Source: Acholeplasmataceae bacterium (GTDB lineage: Bacteria; Bacillota_I; Bacilli_A; Acholeplasmatales; Acholeplasmataceae). Taken from it: a stretch of 39,821 nucleotides of DNA. The stretch's first letter is position 1. Each line of letters begins with the position of its first letter. The position numbers were made by a program, and so were the translations under genes. The notes under the pieces are model-generated. The model had not been told where the DNA came from. It saw only the letters and a list, made by a program, of their open reading frames with translations, and ran no database searches. Positions 9,064 through 16,262 of the stretch are shown here, piece by piece. The stretch covers positions 1-39,821 of the forward strand of contig JAQVBA010000004.1 of assembly GCA_028690555.1 (NCBI GenBank), in the 5' to 3' direction.

Positions 9064-9083
9064 GGCAAACGCCTTATTTTTTT
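9059..9083 (+). terminator. Intrinsic terminator of the HD-GYP operon
   Basis: Eight-base perfect arms (9059-9066 and 9071-9078) around AAAC, followed by a T run. The TAA stop of the acetyltransferase gene is in the left arm. Confidence 0.85.
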
Positions 9084-9118
9084 GTTTCAAAAACGATAAA
9101 AAATCAAATATGAAAAAT

Positions 9119-9136
9119 TATATGATTTATCATATA
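9119..9136. promoter_or_regulatory. Palindrome over the -35 region of the leucine dehydrogenase promoter
   Basis: A perfect inverted repeat, TATATGAT-TT-ATCATATA, ends 15 bases before the extended -10. Its position suggests an operator for an unidentified regulator. It is AT-rich, so chance is possible. Confidence 0.4.
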
Positions 9137-9151
9137 TCTTCAAGTGTCTTG

Positions 9152-9160
9152 TGCTATAAT
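9152..9160 (+). promoter_or_regulatory. Extended -10 promoter of the bcd-vor operon
   Basis: TGCTATAAT, 38 bases before the first ATG of the operon. Confidence 0.65.
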
Positions 9161-9165
9161 GTTTA

Positions 9166-9179
9166 TGTAAGCGCTTTTA
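9166..9179 (+). promoter_or_regulatory. cre-like operator at the bcd-vor transcription start
   Basis: TGTAAGCGCTTTTA matches the CcpA cre consensus TGWAANCGNTNWCA at 13 of 14 positions. It lies just after the -10, where a bound LacI/CcpA-family protein would block transcription. Inference from consensus and position only. Confidence 0.5.
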
Positions 9180-9197
9180 GAAAATTGAAAGGAGATT

Positions 9198-10280
9198 ATG
9201 ATGAGCGATTTCAAAGTTTTCGACTATATGGCGAAACATCAGTACGAGCAAGTCGTATATTTTTATGACAGAACGACAGGATTGAAAGGTATTACATGTA
9301 TTCATAACACCACGTTAGGACCAGCCCTTGGTGGTACTAGACTGTGGAACTATGCAAGTGAAGAAGAGGCAGTGATTGACTGTTTAAGACTTGCAAGAGG
9401 CATGAGTTATAAAGCTGCAGCTGCTGGATTAAACTTAGGCGGAGGTAAAACCGTTCTGATTGGTGATCCAGATAAAGTGAAGAGCGAAGGATATTTCCGT
9501 GCTTTAGGACGTTATGTACAAAGCTTAAATGGCAGATACATTACCGCTGAAGACGTGAATACTGGAACTAAAGACATGGATTTTGTCAGCATGGAAACAG
9601 ATTATGTGGTTGGGTTAGAAGGTAAATCTGGTAACCCATCACCAAAAACAGCACTTGGTGCATTCCATGGCATTCGTTCAGCACTCATGCATAAGCATGG
9701 TGATGATACAATCAGTAAATACACATATGCAATTCAAGGCACAGGACAAACTGGTTATTATTTAACGAAGTTATTATTAGAACATGGCGCTAAGAAGGTT
9801 TATTTCTCAGAAATTAACCAAAAATATATTGACAGAATGCATAAAGAACATCCACAAGTTGAATTTGTAGCACCTAAAGATTATTGGGGATTAGATGTTG
9901 ATGTCTTATCACCTTGTGCATTAGGTGGGATGTTAAATGATGAAACAATTCCTCAAATTAAGGCAAGTATTATTGCAGGTACTACAAATAACGTGCTTTT
10001 AGATGAAGATATTCATGGCAATATGTTAAAAGACAAAGGCATTTTATATGCACCAGACTTTGTCATTAATGCTGGCGGTTTAATTAACGTGTATCATGAA
10101 TTAAAAGAATATAATGAAGGTAGAGCAATTCGTGATATTGAAAAGATCTATGATCGTTTATTAGAAATTTATAAGATTGCTGAAAAAGAAAACATCAATA
10201 CGAACCAAGCGGCGAAAGTGTTTGCTAAAAACCGTATTGAATGTATGAAAAATATCCACGATAACTACATTAAAAGATAG
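9198..10280 (+). CDS. bcd: Leucine (branched-chain amino acid) dehydrogenase
   Basis: NAD-dependent oxidative deamination of Leu/Ile/Val to 2-oxo acids, in the cytosol. A Glu/Leu/Phe/Val dehydrogenase of 360 residues, the length of bacterial LeuDH. It has the glycine-rich catalytic motif GLNLGGGKTVLIGDP with Lys84, Asp119 in TAEDVNTG, the Rossmann motif GTGQTG (181-186), and FVINAGGLINVYHE. A phenylalanine or valine dehydrogenase is possible. ATG 9198 or ATG 9201 can serve the same AAGGAG; spacing slightly favours the second. The next four genes encode the oxidoreductase expected to consume its products, which supports a branched-chain role. Confidence 0.93.
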   Translation: MMSDFKVFDYMAKHQYEQVVYFYDRTTGLKGITCIHNTTLGPALGGTRLWNYASEEEAVIDCLRLARGMSYKAAAAGLNLGGGKTVLIGDPDKVKSEGYFRALGRYVQSLNGRYITAEDVNTGTKDMDFVSMETDYVVGLEGKSGNPSPKTALGAFHGIRSALMHKHGDDTISKYTYAIQGTGQTGYYLTKLLLEHGAKKVYFSEINQKYIDRMHKEHPQVEFVAPKDYWGLDVDVLSPCALGGMLNDETIPQIKASIIAGTTNNVLLDEDIHGNMLKDKGILYAPDFVINAGGLINVYHELKEYNEGRAIRDIEKIYDRLLEIYKIAEKENINTNQAAKVFAKNRIECMKNIHDNYIKR

Positions 10281-10291
10281 GGAGTGATTTA

Positions 10292-10510
10292 GTGAAAAAG
10301 GGCAAATTAACATTTACTGATGAAGCGTGCAAGGGCTGTGAGCTCTGTACATCTTTCTGCCCAGTCGACATTTTGTATCTTGACAAAGATCGAATGAACT
10401 CAAATGGTTACCACTTAATCTCAGTCACCGATATGGACAAATGTATTGCGTGTGCACAATGTGCTATCGTATGTCCAGACTCAGTGATTAAAGTGGAGGC
10501 GATTGACTGA
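10292..10510 (+). CDS. 2-oxoacid:ferredoxin oxidoreductase, ferredoxin-like delta subunit
   Basis: A 72-residue protein with two 4Fe-4S motifs: C13-C16-C19-C23 and C51-C54-C57-C61, each CxxCxxCxxxCP. It passes electrons from the TPP site to external ferredoxin. It starts at GTG 10292 with GGGAGTG upstream, 11 bases after the dehydrogenase gene, and abuts the alpha subunit gene by a one-base overlap. KorD/VorD/PorD types cannot be told apart from this small subunit alone. Confidence 0.93.
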   Translation: MKKGKLTFTDEACKGCELCTSFCPVDILYLDKDRMNSNGYHLISVTDMDKCIACAQCAIVCPDSVIKVEAID

Positions 10511-11580
10511 TGGCAAAAGTATTAATGAAAGGAAATCAAGCAATTGCATTAGCAGCAGTAAATGCTGGATTAGATGCATTCTTTGGTTATCCGATTACAC
10601 CACAAAATGAAGTACCTGAATATTTATCGAAATATTTAAATGAACGTGGAAAAATATTCGTTCAAGCAGAATCTGAAGTTGCAGCAATCAACATGGTTTA
10701 TGGTGCAGCTGGTGCAGGCGCAAGAGTGATGACGTCATCCTCATCTGTAGGAATTGCTTTAAAACAAGAAGGCATTAGTTATATTGCGGGTGCTGAATTA
10801 CCAGCACTGATTGTATCGGTGATGAGAGCTGGCCCCGGTTTAGGTGGTATTTCACCTTCACAAGCCGATTATTTCCAAGCGACTCGTGGTGGTGGAAATG
10901 GCGATTATCATGTCGTTGTTTTAGCACCAGAATCGATTCAAGAAACCGTTGATTTAATTAAACAGGGATTTGATATTGCAGATCAATATAGAAATCCAGT
11001 CATGGTTTTAGTGGACGGTTTAATTGGTCAAATGATGGAATCTGTCGATATGGATAAACCTGTGAAAAAACGGCATATTGAACCTAAAACATATGCAACG
11101 ACAGGAACTAAAAATCATGAAGGCAGAAATATTATTAACTCTTTAGGTTTAGATCCATATTACTTAGAACAACATAATTATCATTTACGTGATAAATATA
11201 ATGAAATTATTAAACATGAAACGCAAGTTGAACTCATCAACATGGAAAAAGCGGATTATGTCATTGTCGCATATGGGACCATGGCACGCATTAGTCGTTC
11301 AGCGATTGAAACATTAAAAGAAAAAGGCATTAATGTCGGAATGATTCGTCCGATTACATTATGGCCATATCCTAAGAAAGCTTTCGATTTGATTCCGAAA
11401 GATTGTAAAGGAATTTTAGTGACTGAAATGAGTATGGGTCAAATGGTTGATGATGTCATGATTTCAAATAAAGGCAGACATAAGATTGCATTCTATGGTC
11501 GTCCAGGTGGTATCGTTCCTGAACCAGAAGAAATCGTGGATGCAATATTAAATTATGAAAAGTGGGTGGTGGAAGAATGA
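10510..11580 (+). CDS. vorB: 2-oxoacid:ferredoxin oxidoreductase alpha subunit (VorB type)
   Basis: The pyrimidine-binding/alpha part of an enzyme that decarboxylates 2-oxo acids to acyl-CoA and reduces ferredoxin. Recognisable stretches are MKGNQAIALAAVNAG, FFGYPITPQNEVPEYL, QAESEVAAINMVYGAAGAG, TSSSSVGIALKQEGISY and GGISPSQADYFQATRGGG, which resemble the 3-methyl-2-oxobutanoate (VOR) subgroup more than 2-oxoglutarate enzymes. The leucine dehydrogenase upstream agrees with this. 356 residues, complete. Its TGA stop overlaps the next ATG (ATGA). Confidence 0.93.
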   Translation: MAKVLMKGNQAIALAAVNAGLDAFFGYPITPQNEVPEYLSKYLNERGKIFVQAESEVAAINMVYGAAGAGARVMTSSSSVGIALKQEGISYIAGAELPALIVSVMRAGPGLGGISPSQADYFQATRGGGNGDYHVVVLAPESIQETVDLIKQGFDIADQYRNPVMVLVDGLIGQMMESVDMDKPVKKRHIEPKTYATTGTKNHEGRNIINSLGLDPYYLEQHNYHLRDKYNEIIKHETQVELINMEKADYVIVAYGTMARISRSAIETLKEKGINVGMIRPITLWPYPKKAFDLIPKDCKGILVTEMSMGQMVDDVMISNKGRHKIAFYGRPGGIVPEPEEIVDAILNYEKWVVEE

Positions 11581-12320
11581 TTAAGTATGAGAGATCAAAA
11601 GGCTTAACCGATGTCAATACCCACTATTGCCCAGGTTGTACCCATGGAATTTTACATAAACTTGTCGCAGAAGTATTAGAAGAACTTAACGTATTAGATC
11701 ATACGGTTGGGATTGCATCTGTAGGATGTTCAGTCTTTAGTTATGAATATTTTAATTGTGATTTTCAACAAGCACCACATGGTCGTGCATGCGCACTTGC
11801 AACTGGTGTGAAAAGAGTTTTACCAGATAACGTCGTTTTCACCTATCAAGGTGATGGTGACTTAGCATCGATAGGGATTGCTGAAACTATTCATGCTGCA
11901 AACCGTGGCGAAAACATTACAGTCATTATGGCGAATAATGCAACTTATGGTATGACTGGTGGTCAAATGGCACCAACAACGCTGTTAGGACAAAAAGCAA
12001 CCACTGCACAAGAAGGACGTAATACCCTTCAACATGGTAATCCGATGCATGTTTCAGAAATGTTTGCAACCATTGATCGTGCAGCTTATGTTGAACGTGT
12101 TGCATTAACTGATATTGGTAATATTCGTAAAGCGAAGAAAGCCATTAAAAAAGCATTTACTTATCAAATCGAGAAAAAAGGTTTCACTTTAATTGAAGTC
12201 GTTTCCACATGTCCGGTAAACTGGGGAATGAAGCCAAGAGAAGCTTTGGATTGGGCAAAAGAACACATGATCCCGATTTATCCACTCGGTGTTTATAAGG
12301 ATATTGAAAAAAATGATTAG
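11577..12320 (+). CDS. 2-oxoacid:ferredoxin oxidoreductase beta (TPP-binding) subunit
   Basis: The TPP-binding subunit, 247 residues. HYCPGCTHG has Cys18/Cys21, and the TPP motif GDGDLASIG (92-100) is followed by NNATYGMTGGQMAPTT (120 on). I start it at ATG 11577, which overlaps the vorB stop as ATGA and follows GGTGG/GGAAG. A GTG at 11562 would only add five residues and has no better ribosome site. It works with the alpha, gamma and delta subunits encoded on both sides. Confidence 0.94.
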   Translation: MIKYERSKGLTDVNTHYCPGCTHGILHKLVAEVLEELNVLDHTVGIASVGCSVFSYEYFNCDFQQAPHGRACALATGVKRVLPDNVVFTYQGDGDLASIGIAETIHAANRGENITVIMANNATYGMTGGQMAPTTLLGQKATTAQEGRNTLQHGNPMHVSEMFATIDRAAYVERVALTDIGNIRKAKKAIKKAFTYQIEKKGFTLIEVVSTCPVNWGMKPREALDWAKEHMIPIYPLGVYKDIEKND

Positions 12321-12846
12321 AACGATTCGTATTGCAGGATTTGGTGGACAAGGTGTCATGTTAACCGGACAACTCATGGCACATGCTGCAAACAAGCAAG
12401 GACTCTATAGTCTTTGGGTTCCAACGTATGGACCTGAAACGAGAGGTGGAACTGCAAACTGTTCCATCGTCGTTAGTGATAAACCAATCTACTCACCTGT
12501 ATTTAGTAAATCTGATGATTTATTAGTATTCAATGAACCATCACTTACCAAGTTTGGTGATAAAGTTAAACCAGGCGGGAACTTATTTTATAACAAGAGT
12601 TTAATAAAAGGCGATGTTGAAGGAAATGACCATCACATTTATGGCATTCCAATGAATGACATTGCAAAAGAACTTGATGTTCCTCAAGTTGCGAATATGG
12701 TGATGCTCGGTGCATATTTGAAAAAGGTAGATATTTTTAAAGAAGAAGTCATTATGGAATCTTTAAAGTATTTCCTAGGAGAAAAAAAGGTAGGTTTATT
12801 ACCAGTTAATCAAAAAGCCTTAGCCAGAGGATTTGAATCCATTTAA
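12313..12846 (+). CDS. 2-oxoacid:ferredoxin oxidoreductase gamma subunit
   Basis: The 177-residue gamma subunit with the signature IAGFGGQGVMLTGQLMA and YGPETRGGTANCSIVVSD. In this family it holds the CoA-side interface of the complex. ATG 12313 overlaps the beta gene by eight bases and has AAGGA 11 bases upstream; the GTG at 12289 lies deep in the beta gene and is less likely. Last gene of the operon, followed by a strong terminator. Confidence 0.94.
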   Translation: MIRTIRIAGFGGQGVMLTGQLMAHAANKQGLYSLWVPTYGPETRGGTANCSIVVSDKPIYSPVFSKSDDLLVFNEPSLTKFGDKVKPGGNLFYNKSLIKGDVEGNDHHIYGIPMNDIAKELDVPQVANMVMLGAYLKKVDIFKEEVIMESLKYFLGEKKVGLLPVNQKALARGFESI

Positions 12847-12851
12847 TCTTT

Positions 12852-12885
12852 AAGGCGATGTTTCGATTGAGACATCGCCTTTTTG
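12852..12885 (+). terminator. Intrinsic terminator of the bcd-vor operon
   Basis: Ten-base arms (12852-12861 and 12872-12881) with a GC-rich AGGCGATG core, followed by five T. Confidence 0.85.
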
Positions 12886-12909
12886 TCATGGATGAATTTG
12901 GCTTTTTCA

Positions 12910-12918
12910 TGCTATAAT
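12910..12918 (+). promoter_or_regulatory. Extended -10 promoter of the MFS gene
   Basis: TGCTATAAT, 41 bases before the ATG; no good -35. Confidence 0.55.
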
Positions 12919-12958
12919 AACAAGTAAGAAATTTATAGAAAGATGATGAGGTAACGCT

Positions 12959-14557
12959 ATGAAACTCGACTATAAAAAAGTGTTTTATGTAGGACTTGCA
13001 TTCTTTATTATTACGATTTTTTGGCAAACATATGATTCAATCATCACGAAAATATTGATTGATAAATTTGGGTTAAATCAAACATGGTCTGGTGTTGTGA
13101 TGGCATTAGATAACGTTCTAGCATTATTCATGTTACCGCTATTTGGGGCGCTTTCCGATAAAACAAATCATAAATTAGGAAGACGTACTCCATATGTGAT
13201 TGTTGGAACGATTGTTGCAGCATTTGCATTTATTGCTCTTTCATTTTCTGATAATGTTCAGACCAATCGCATCAATGAAACGGCAATCGTTGATAAATAT
13301 GAGATTATTGTCGATACGGAAGATGATATTAAACAAACACCGCTATTTTGGCAACTTATGATGACAGAAATGACACTTGAAAGACGTGCTAAACGACTTT
13401 CTGGTGATATTACTCAAGAAAGATTTGATGCATGGCAAGATAACACATTAGAGCCGATGCAAGATTTACTTCAAGGAAAAACTGAATTATCTGTCATTGA
13501 TGTTTCCTATTTAGATGGGTATTATCATACGTATTTAAGTAATTTAGCGTGGGAAGAAACGATTCAAAGTCCAACAAATTTTGTTGTGTTCATCGTGATT
13601 TTATTCATTGCATTAGTTGCGATGTCAACCTTTAGATCTCCTGCAGTTTCTTTAATGCCGGATGTTACACCAAAACCACTTCGAAGTAAAGCAAATGCCA
13701 TCATTAATTTGATGGGATCCGCTGCTGGTGTTACCGCACTCATCATGATGACGCTCTATGGTTTAGGTGGTAAATCTTATGTGAGTTATCAAATGGCATT
13801 TATCACAGTGGGTATCATTATGCTATTTGTGCTTGCATTCTTCTTATGGAAAGTCAAGGAACCAAAACTTGTCAAAGAAAGAGAAGAACTTGACATCAAG
13901 TATAATCTTGTTGAAGATGAATCTGAAGTTCACGACATGGCTGAACTTCCAAGAGATAAAAAGATTTCACTTTTCTTAATCTTAGGCTCTGTGTTCTTAT
14001 GGTTTATGGGTTATAACGCAGTCATGACAAAAGTTTCAGATTATGCACCTAAGATTTTACAACTTTCATCATTTACTGTTCCACTTTTAGTCGCAAACGT
14101 TACAGCGATTGCAACTTTCATTCCAATTGGGATATTATCAACTAAATTTGGTCGTAAAAAGATGATTTTAGCAGGAATTATTTTACTCACATTATGCTTT
14201 GGCTCTGTGTTCTTCTTATCAAAAGATACCGGATGGGTGATGTATATCGTGTTTGGATTAACGGGTATTGGGTGGGCAACAATTAATGTCAACTCATATC
14301 CGATGGTCGTAGAACTTGCGAAAGGATCAAACGTTGGGAAATATACAGGATATTATTATACCTTCTCGATGGCAGCACAAATTTTAACGCCAATTCTTTC
14401 AGGTATTTTAATGGATACGATTCACCAAAAGGTGTTATTCCCTTATGCAACATTCTTTGTAGCCGTCGCATTCATCACGATGTTTTTCACGAAACACGGT
14501 GATGCCAAAATTGAAAAGAAAGATATCTTAGAAAATTTTGATGTCGATATGGACTAA
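12959..14557 (+). CDS. GPH/SLC45-like MFS transporter with large hydrophilic insert
   Basis: A 532-residue inner-membrane carrier. GALSDKTNHKLGRRTPYVIVG after the second helix is the loop 2-3 motif of GPH and SLC45 type sugar/cation symporters, and about 12 hydrophobic segments can be traced. The odd part is a polar stretch of about 110 residues (97-206) between helices 3 and 4, where relatives have a short loop; by topology it would face outward. A second acidic stretch near 310-335 is the normal central cytoplasmic loop. The substrate is probably a sugar or glycoside, by family only. ATG 12959 has GATGAGGTAACG upstream. Single-gene unit. Confidence 0.85.
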   Translation: MKLDYKKVFYVGLAFFIITIFWQTYDSIITKILIDKFGLNQTWSGVVMALDNVLALFMLPLFGALSDKTNHKLGRRTPYVIVGTIVAAFAFIALSFSDNVQTNRINETAIVDKYEIIVDTEDDIKQTPLFWQLMMTEMTLERRAKRLSGDITQERFDAWQDNTLEPMQDLLQGKTELSVIDVSYLDGYYHTYLSNLAWEETIQSPTNFVVFIVILFIALVAMSTFRSPAVSLMPDVTPKPLRSKANAIINLMGSAAGVTALIMMTLYGLGGKSYVSYQMAFITVGIIMLFVLAFFLWKVKEPKLVKEREELDIKYNLVEDESEVHDMAELPRDKKISLFLILGSVFLWFMGYNAVMTKVSDYAPKILQLSSFTVPLLVANVTAIATFIPIGILSTKFGRKKMILAGIILLTLCFGSVFFLSKDTGWVMYIVFGLTGIGWATINVNSYPMVVELAKGSNVGKYTGYYYTFSMAAQILTPILSGILMDTIHQKVLFPYATFFVAVAFITMFFTKHGDAKIEKKDILENFDVDMD

Positions 14558-14562
14558 AAAGT

Positions 14563-14595
14563 AAAAGCGACTCCATTAGGAATCGCTTTTTTCTT
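14563..14595. terminator. Bidirectional terminator between MFS and GDPD genes
   Basis: Twelve-base arms (14563-14574 and 14579-14590, one mismatch) with A-rich left and T-rich right flanks. The TAA stop of the minus-strand gene falls in the loop. Confidence 0.75.
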
Positions 14596-15325
14596 TAGGT
14601 ATGAAGTGTTCAAAAACAACATTATGATAGCGAGATTTAACAAAATCTAATTGTTCTTGAGTTCTTGCGGCATAGCTAATCACGGTTATGCCTTTTTCCT
14701 TTGCTTTATCAACCCACTTATTGGGTAGGTTATGAATGCCATAACTGATGAAATCAGGCTTTGTGAAGTGATTAAAAAACATGGTTTTCATCAAATATTT
14801 CATATAGGGTTTCATGTGATTATCTGATTTAAAATATTCTGTGATTTGACCTCTTATGATTTCTGGATGATTATTTTTAAACCATTTTACAATACCGGGA
14901 TGAAATGAGAATATGGCATAATTGCCTTTGTATGTTTCGATGATTTCCATGAAATTTTTAGCGAGTAATTCGTTATCGCCATGGGGTTTAAGCTCAATTA
15001 ATAAGTTCACTTTTCCATCAACTAATTCTAAGACTTCTTTAAGTGTTGGAATATGATCATTGGTATCTTTGAGTCTAAAATTCTTTATGTCATCATAAGT
15101 CACATCGGATAGTTTCAAGTCTTTTTGACAAATTCTTTTAAAGTCTTTGTCATGGAAAACAATCACCGTTCCATCTTTTAAGACATTAATATCAAATTCT
15201 ATTGAATAATGGTGATTGATGGCTTCTTTAAAAGCAGTGATAGAGTTTTCAACGATACTAAAATCTTTTGAATGTAATCCACGATGAGCAATTAAATCAT
15301 TTTTTAACCAAGTTAAATCTTTCAT
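14576..15325 (-). CDS. Glycerophosphodiester phosphodiesterase
   Basis: Hydrolyses glycerophosphodiesters to glycerol 3-phosphate and an alcohol. The GDPD fold residues are present: LIAHRG (His14, Arg15), VENS (Glu26), EFD (Glu43, Asp45), FHD with His58, and LIELKP. 249 residues, no signal peptide, hence cytosolic, as in UgpQ-like enzymes. ATG 15325 is preceded by AGAGGTG. It has its own extended -10 promoter and shares a terminator with the MFS gene. Confidence 0.93.
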   Translation of the reverse strand: MKDLTWLKNDLIAHRGLHSKDFSIVENSITAFKEAINHHYSIEFDINVLKDGTVIVFHDKDFKRICQKDLKLSDVTYDDIKNFRLKDTNDHIPTLKEVLELVDGKVNLLIELKPHGDNELLAKNFMEIIETYKGNYAIFSFHPGIVKWFKNNHPEIIRGQITEYFKSDNHMKPYMKYLMKTMFFNHFTKPDFISYGIHNLPNKWVDKAKEKGITVISYAARTQEQLDFVKSRYHNVVFEHFIPKEKSDS

Positions 15326-15352
15326 ATGTGCACCTCTTATTCATGTATTACT

Positions 15353-15361
15353 ATTATAGCA
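15353..15361 (-). promoter_or_regulatory. Extended -10 promoter of the GDPD gene
   Basis: On the minus strand this reads TGCTATAAT, 28 bases before the start codon. Confidence 0.6.
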
Positions 15362-15378
15362 TATGAAAATGGGAGTTT

Positions 15379-15384
15379 TATGAT
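15379..15384 (+). promoter_or_regulatory. Possible -10 box of the broken lipoprotein gene
   Basis: TATGAT, 28 bases before ATG 15412; no clear -35. Confidence 0.3.
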
Positions 15385-15411
15385 ACAACATCATGTGAAA
15401 AGAGTGATGAA

Positions 15412-15729
15412 ATGAAACGAGTCATAGTGATAATGGTATTTACCTTTAGTTTATTGTCATTGATAGCTTGTCAAAAAGAACCAGATATAGTCCCACCTCA
15501 TATCACGGGTGCTAAAGATATCACTTATTATATGGGTAGAGGTGAGCCTGATTATTTAAATGGTGTATCTGCAAATGATAATATTGATGGTGATATAACG
15601 AGTCAAATTGAAGTCGATTTATCTGAAGTCGATCTTGAAACGCCCGGAATATAACCAATTATTTATAAGGCTACAGATAAAGCAGGTAATACAGGTGCAT
15701 CATCTTGTATGTTGATTGTCATCGAGTAA
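15412..15729 (+). pseudogene. Lipoprotein with DUF5011-like Ig domain, interrupted by an in-frame TAA
   Basis: ATG 15412 begins a lipoprotein signal ending LLSLIAC (Cys20). It continues as a bacterial Ig-like domain of the DUF5011 kind: PPHITGAKDI ... NDNIDGDITSQIEVDLS ... LETPGI. At 15652-15654 there is TAA where the family has Tyr (PG-I/T-Y-x-I/V). The same frame then goes on with PIIYKATDKAGNTG ... MLIVIE, which is the rest of the domain, to a second stop at 15727-15729. The terminator hairpin follows this second stop. A single base change from TAT or TAC explains it. Either a recent pseudogene, a sequencing error, or a truncated protein of 80 residues. Confidence 0.85.
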
Positions 15730-15733
15730 ACTG

Positions 15734-15758
15734 AAGGCCTATGGTCTTTCTTTTTTTC
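15734..15758 (+). terminator. Intrinsic terminator after the broken lipoprotein gene
   Basis: AAGGCC pairs with GGTCTT (one G-U pair) around TAT, followed by a T-rich run. It lies five bases after the distal stop at 15729. Confidence 0.6.
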
Positions 15759-15772
15759 TGACAATTGAACTA

Positions 15773-15781
15773 TGCTATAAT
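15773..15781 (+). promoter_or_regulatory. Extended -10 promoter of the rdd-amylase operon
   Basis: TGCTATAAT, 29 bases before ATG 15810. It overlaps the upstream part of the open frame, so a start near 15765 is unlikely. Confidence 0.6.
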
Positions 15782-15809
15782 AATTTTAGACGAAGAAGAG
15801 GTGTATACG

Positions 15810-16262
15810 ATGGTTCCTTCATTTGAAAAACGAGTCAGAGCGTTTGCGATTGACACATCAGGTGTCATGATTTTTGTTATATTATCATTATTCACAGGCA
15901 CACAAATCCGTGCTTTACCTTATATTATTTCTGTAACAGCAGCATTTGTTTTTTATGTTTTACCTCATTTTTTCTCAAGAGGTCAAACCTTTGGGAAACG
16001 TATTCAAAAAATTAAAACTGTAGACCTAGAAGGCAACGATTTGAAGTTATGGCGTATTATTCTTCGTGATGTCTTTCGGTTGGCACTTAGTTTTGCAACA
16101 TTTGGACTTTACTTAGTCATTGCATTCTTCTTTATTAATGAAAAAACATCAAGAACGATTCATGATTATATCTTTAAAACAAAAGTGATTGATTTAGAAA
16201 AACCTGTGGGTAAAATGAATTTTATGAACCGTACAGAATCCATGCGAAAGAAGGGTTTATAA
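15810..16262 (+). CDS. RDD family membrane protein
   Basis: A small membrane protein of about 150 residues with the RDD pattern: Arg/Asp near the start (KRVRAFAIDTSG), a hydrophobic hairpin, then RGQTFGKRIQKIKTVD between segments, a second hydrophobic region, and DYIFKTKVID at the end. Function is not defined for most of the family; some members have been linked to cation export. ATG 15810 follows AGAGGTG by six bases and is downstream of the -10 box. It abuts the amylase lipoprotein gene with no gap, so it is probably co-transcribed. Confidence 0.88.
   Translation: MVPSFEKRVRAFAIDTSGVMIFVILSLFTGTQIRALPYIISVTAAFVFYVLPHFFSRGQTFGKRIQKIKTVDLEGNDLKLWRIILRDVFRLALSFATFGLYLVIAFFFINEKTSRTIHDYIFKTKVIDLEKPVGKMNFMNRTESMRKKGL

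Noticed and set aside
15412-15729. Programmed recoding at the internal TAA
   Set aside because: No structured element or slippery site is obvious next to the stop; a simple point mutation is the easier explanation.
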